Part shown: positions 60,827-64,000 of the stretch, one piece after another
Layout: each line of letters begins with the position of its first letter
How positions within the stretch are numbered: the stretch's first letter is position 1
Source of the DNA: CBDCYH01 sp965224105
Lineage (GTDB): Bacteria > Bacteroidota > Rhodothermia > Rhodothermales > JABDKH01
DNA: 64,000 nt
Direction: 5' to 3'
Assembly (NCBI GenBank): GCA_965224105.1
Contig: CBDCYH010000002.1
Coordinates: 558,001 to 622,000 of the forward strand
Notes under the pieces: generated by a model
Databases searched by the model: none
Told to the model about the DNA's origin: nothing
Seen by the model: the letters and a program-made list of their open reading frames with translations, nothing else
Made by a program: the position numbers and the translations under genes

Positions 60827-61285
60827 CTACATAGCTACGATTTCACCCAGCTCCGTCTCATTTAGAGTTGCAGTTGCGCGTATCGTAGCACCAGCCTTTA
60901 ACAGCATTGCAACAGAGCAGTATTTAGTCTGACTCAGTTCGATCGCCCGTCGCAGCTTCTTTTCTCCTACGTCTCCCGTGAGCACGTAGTGCACACAGAT
61001 CTCCCCGAAGCTTGCGTAGCCATCATTTTGGACACGCTCTGCTTCGACGTTTATCTGCAGAGTATCGACCGTCTGCTTCGACTTTTTTAGAATGGACAAT
61101 ACGTCGATGCCGCTACATCCCGCGAGGGCCATGAGTACCACCTGCATCGGTTGCGGACCTAGATCATCACCGCCGCCGTCGGTCGAATTGTCGATCAATA
61201 TGGTTGCTCCTTTTTCGTTCGTGCCCTCGAAAAGAAAATCTTTTCCAGGAAGTCGATTCAGAGAGATGTTGTACGTCGCAGGCAT
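60827..61285 (-). CDS. OsmC/Ohr-family protein
   Basis: A 152-residue OsmC-fold protein. The two family Cys are in 'LMALAGCSGIDVLSIL' (C57) and 'TKYCSVAMLLKAG' (C122), which form the peroxidase pair in Ohr/OsmC enzymes that reduce organic hydroperoxides using lipoyl or thiol donors. 'GPQPMQVVLMALAGC' is typical of the YhfA/OsmC branch. It is a single-gene unit with a downstream minus-strand gap that holds no clear terminator. Confidence 0.9.
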   Translation of the reverse strand: MPATYNISLNRLPGKDFLFEGTNEKGATILIDNSTDGGGDDLGPQPMQVVLMALAGCSGIDVLSILKKSKQTVDTLQINVEAERVQNDGYASFGEICVHYVLTGDVGEKKLRRAIELSQTKYCSVAMLLKAGATIRATATLNETELGEIVAM

Positions 61286-61317
61286 GGCACTCGGTTACTA
61301 ATGGATAATCAGAAGTA

Positions 61318-61344
61318 ACAAAAAAAGCCCGGCACTTGCCGGGC
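61318..61344 (-). terminator. terminator of the beta-barrel gene at 61374
   Basis: GCCCGGC-actt-GCCGGGC hairpin (61327-61344) with a run of A on the plus-strand left side, which is a T-run on the minus strand, 29 bp after the stop. Confidence 0.92.
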
Positions 61345-61373
61345 TTCAAATGTGATGTTGGTGCTGCTGTTGA

Positions 61374-62276
61374 CTAGAATCTGTAATTAGCTGAAAGAGT
61401 TAAACCGTTGCTGCGGAAAATACTCTTGCCTGAAATCGGTATTGCACCCTCCCTCCTTCCAAAGGAATCGAGTGCTCCTTCCAGCTTGAAAGAGGCGACA
61501 TTGGTTTGGACTTTTACGAAAGGATTGATACCGATCCTGTTCGCATTAGAATCGTCCCGTTTGTCTCCGTTGAAGGATTGATTGCCGCGTCGGTAGTAGA
61601 CGAAATCCAATCCGAACTGGGCAGGATTGCCAGCGATATTAGAATGATAAGCCGCACCAACAGCACCTAGGCAAAGGTTGCCCTCGTTGTAATCTATGTT
61701 TTGATCAGAAGCATCGAAACGATATAGGAAATCAGTTTCAAATCGGCCAGTCAGATTATCCGATGCTCTGTACCGCGCCATCAGGCCAAGTCTAACCCCG
61801 TTCTGACCCTCGCCGGCCCTTAGTTCCTCAATTTCTGCGTTTTCCGTATCGAGGTAAAACGTTAGCGAAGCACCCACTCCTAGCTTGTCCGAAGCCTGCG
61901 GAATCTTCAAACCCGCTCCAAGGAAGACGTTCGTCAGTGCAGTCACGCTCCTTGCGTCGTCACCGTCAATAGTCCATTTGCGTGTTTTATAGGCAAGGCC
62001 TGCGAACGCCCTTGCAAGAGCAGGCTTACCGGAGATAGAGTAGTTGCCAAAATTGTAGTATCCTTTCAATCGCGCCTGCCTGCCCTTCAAAACCTGGTCG
62101 TTGGAGTAGTCCTGACTTTCTCCGTCTCTGTCGTAAAAGCCGGACGCACGATAGGCTGTTAAACTGAGCGTGACACCACTTTTGGGGCCGTCGTTTTGTG
62201 CGCTTGCAATGAAGGGCTGCACCAATAGACCCAGCACGGCGATCGCCAAGGTGCCCCCAAGTTTGAAATTTTTCAT
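61374..62276 (-). CDS. outer-membrane beta-barrel-like protein, unknown function
   Basis: A 300-residue protein with a signal peptide ('LAIAVLGLLVQPFIASA'). Alternating short strands follow and it ends 'LTLSANYRF', the terminal Phe of barrel proteins. Tyr, Asn and Asp are enriched in turns. No TonB box or catalytic motif. I do not recognise the family; a 12-14-strand barrel would fit the size. Confidence 0.75.
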   Translation of the reverse strand: MKNFKLGGTLAIAVLGLLVQPFIASAQNDGPKSGVTLSLTAYRASGFYDRDGESQDYSNDQVLKGRQARLKGYYNFGNYSISGKPALARAFAGLAYKTRKWTIDGDDARSVTALTNVFLGAGLKIPQASDKLGVGASLTFYLDTENAEIEELRAGEGQNGVRLGLMARYRASDNLTGRFETDFLYRFDASDQNIDYNEGNLCLGAVGAAYHSNIAGNPAQFGLDFVYYRRGNQSFNGDKRDDSNANRIGINPFVKVQTNVASFKLEGALDSFGRREGAIPISGKSIFRSNGLTLSANYRF

Positions 62277-62462
62277 GGTTGGTTTCGTTTGGGTGACGGC
62301 CTACCACATAAAGATGCGACCCAACCTATCTTGGTAACCCGGATTGCTCCAACTTAACTCTCCTATCAACAATTTTCCTACTTTCCGGCTGGAAAACTGA
62401 TCTTTTCCCACAGGGGTGCGTTGCACCGCCACCAAAATTGTCGCAAACACAGCCACTACTTT

Positions 62463-64000
62463 ATGGGTACCGCAGGGTCTGTCGCACTTCTGCTCAGCTT
62501 CGTCTTCTGTTCGATTAGCGGGATTGGGTATCTGGTCGCTGCGTCGAAACCTGATCTCGCACCGCAGGGCATCTGGCTTGGCCGTGTCTCGTGGTGGCTA
62601 TCAACCTTTGTTGCGATCGCCACTTTTGGGGCGTTGATGTATCTGGTGATCACCCACCGATTCGAGTTTGCCTATGTCTACGAAAACTCGTCGCGGGACC
62701 TGCCCCGACATTTCCTGGTCTCCGCGACATGGGCCGGGCAAGAAGGATCTTTCCTACTCTGGATCGTGCTCAATGGTCTGGTGGGCCTTGGGCTGATTCG
62801 CTGGGCCCGAAATTACGAGGCGCCAACGATGGCTGTGGTCGCCCTCTGCCAGTTTTTTCTCCTTTCGATGGTCGTGGGAATCAAGCTGGGCTCACTCAAA
62901 CTCGGCTCCTCGCCGTTCATTACGCTTGCCGATAAATTCCCCGACGCGCCGGCACTGGCCAGCGGTGTGGTCCCTGCTGACGGCTCAGGCCTCAATGACC
63001 TACTGCAAAACTACTGGATGGTGATCCATCCGCCCACGCTGTTTGTCGGGTTCGCGACCATGATCGTTCCGTTCGCATATGCGGTGGCGGCGCTTTGGAA
63101 AAAACAATATACGCAGTGGGTACGCCACGCCCTGCCGTGGACATTGTTCTCGGTAATGATCCTCGGAGTTGGAATCGCAATGGGAGGCTATTGGGCATAC
63201 GTTACCCTTTCGTTCGGTGGATACTGGGCGTGGGATCCCGTAGAGAACTCGTCGCTGGTCCCCTGGCTGATTGGCATTGCCGCCGTGCACATGATGATCA
63301 TCCAAAAGAAAAGTAGCAGTGGACACAAGGCGGCACTTTTCCTGAGCGTGCTCGCATACATGCTTGTTGTCTACTCGACGTTCCTTACACGGAGCGGAAT
63401 CCTTGGCGACATCTCCGTGCACTCGTTTGTAGATCTTGGATTGTACAATCAGCTGCTCCTGTGGATAGTGTCGATGGGCGCGATAGGTTTTGGCCTGCTG
63501 GCATATCGCTATCGGGAGTTGCCCACGCCGGAGAAAGAGCCGCTACTGTTGTCGCGCGAATATTTGACGTTCCTGGGCGCGATGTTTCTCTGCGCCGTTG
63601 CCGCTGTTATCATTCTCGGTACCAGTGCACCCATTGTCGGCAGGCTCTTCAGAGAAAACCCCTCGACTGTGCCTATCTCTTTCTACAACAAGTGGGCGAT
63701 TCCGCTATCGATCGTGTTCGTACTGCTTGCGGGAATCGGGCAGCTACTGTGGTGGACCAAAATGTCGGTGCAGAATATCAACAAGGTCGCGTTCGTGCCT
63801 ACCCTACTCGCGATTGTCTCGACGCTGGCGGTTTTGTTCTTGTCGCCCTTCGCCGAACTTCGAAGACCGGTGGACTCCGGCGGATTACTTGAATCCATTT
63901 CGGCCAATGGGCCGTCTTTCCTGCTCTTGATGCTAGTCTTCGCCGCATTTTTCTCTCTCTATGGCAACCTGAGTGCTTTGATGCGAATCGGTCGCGGAAA
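62463..64000 (+). CDS. cytochrome c assembly protein CcmF/CcsA-type, 3' part beyond the window
   Basis: An open frame of 512 codons with no stop before the right edge, translated by hand. Multiple transmembrane segments surround the haem-handling WWD region ('GGYWAWDPVENSSLVPWL', about residues 250-267). Other landmarks are 'MVIHPPTLFVGFATM' with the haem-ligand His and 'YSTFLTRSGILGDISVHSF'. This is the CcmF/NrfE haem-lyase family, which attaches haem to apocytochrome c at the periplasmic face. The ATG at 62463 is the first start that keeps the N-terminal helix; an in-frame TTG at 62421 adds polar residues. Other ccm/ccs genes are outside the window. Confidence 0.9.
   Translation, partial: MGTAGSVALLLSFVFCSISGIGYLVAASKPDLAPQGIWLGRVSWWLSTFVAIATFGALMYLVITHRFEFAYVYENSSRDLPRHFLVSATWAGQEGSFLLWIVLNGLVGLGLIRWARNYEAPTMAVVALCQFFLLSMVVGIKLGSLKLGSSPFITLADKFPDAPALASGVVPADGSGLNDLLQNYWMVIHPPTLFVGFATMIVPFAYAVAALWKKQYTQWVRHALPWTLFSVMILGVGIAMGGYWAYVTLSFGGYWAWDPVENSSLVPWLIGIAAVHMMIIQKKSSSGHKAALFLSVLAYMLVVYSTFLTRSGILGDISVHSFVDLGLYNQLLLWIVSMGAIGFGLLAYRYRELPTPEKEPLLLSREYLTFLGAMFLCAVAAVIILGTSAPIVGRLFRENPSTVPISFYNKWAIPLSIVFVLLAGIGQLLWWTKMSVQNINKVAFVPTLLAIVSTLAVLFLSPFAELRRPVDSGGLLESISANGPSFLLLMLVFAAFFSLYGNLSALMRIGRG

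Overview
The window reads as a chromosomal segment of a mid-GC, Gram-negative member of the Bacteroidota/FCB group, most likely close to Rhodothermota or Balneolota. Three things point there. Two secreted proteins end in type IX secretion (T9SS) sorting domains with the 'QNYPNPFNP'-type motif or a close variant. There is a Bacteroidota-style SdhCAB with a single fused cytochrome b. There are also a type III glutamine synthetase and a TonB receptor with an N-terminal carboxypeptidase-regulatory domain. Shine-Dalgarno sequences are mostly absent, as is usual in this group. This placement is inference from gene content; no marker tree could be run.

Layout. 1-7.1 kb: a minus-strand group (class III aminotransferase, TPR/CsgG-like lipoprotein, small membrane protein, NFACT/RqcH-like protein cut by the window edge), then a plus-strand pair (acidic unknown protein, acyl-CoA carboxylase beta subunit). 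7.1-11.7 kb: TCA-cycle block sdhC-sdhA-sdhB and citrate synthase. 11.7-17.2 kb: a long structured leader, a cysteine-free RNase E/G-family protein, a small conserved protein, a metallo-beta-lactamase-fold hydrolase, aroQ and a polysaccharide flippase. 17.2-29.2 kb: mixed housekeeping and envelope genes, including a secreted T9SS metalloprotease, YqgE, a folE-PTPS-SDR pterin operon, a HIT protein, an outer-membrane beta-barrel, coaE, yajC and a geranylgeranyl-reductase-family oxidoreductase. 29.2-29.3 kb: the SRP RNA. 29.4-40.5 kb: a long minus-strand run nuoA-B-C-D-E-F, a DUF4920-like lipoprotein, nuoG, nuoH, rpe, priA; nuoI-N are not here. 40.6-50 kb: TonB receptor, purB with an ECF sigma factor, a pilin-like small protein, type III glutamine synthetase with an Lrp-type regulator, and a lipoprotein.

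50.2-52.5 kb is a repeat island. A CAU-anticodon tRNA is followed by four ~123-bp tandem units that carry copies of the tRNA's own T-arm and acceptor 3' half with a ~48-nt insertion in the T-loop. These run directly into about ten ~150-bp units built from two hairpins whose stems show compensatory changes. Long open frames across this island are artefacts of a period divisible by three.

55.5-58.7 kb is the most unusual locus: a compact RiPP-like cassette. It holds a lasso-type B2 Cys protease, an HPr-kinase-like kinase, a PqqD/B1-type recognition protein and an NTP_transf_5 nucleotidyltransferase. A 31-codon gene follows with a lasso-type leader (F-x-x-P-x-L and Thr at -2 before Gly), with its own strong terminator. 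The predicted core GSYVVCAQCR has no Asp or Glu and the cassette has no lasso cyclase or transporter, so the product cannot be a canonical lasso peptide. 58.8-64 kb: a T9SS adhesin-like protein, an OsmC protein, a beta-barrel protein and a CcmF/CcsA cytochrome c assembly protein cut by the right edge.
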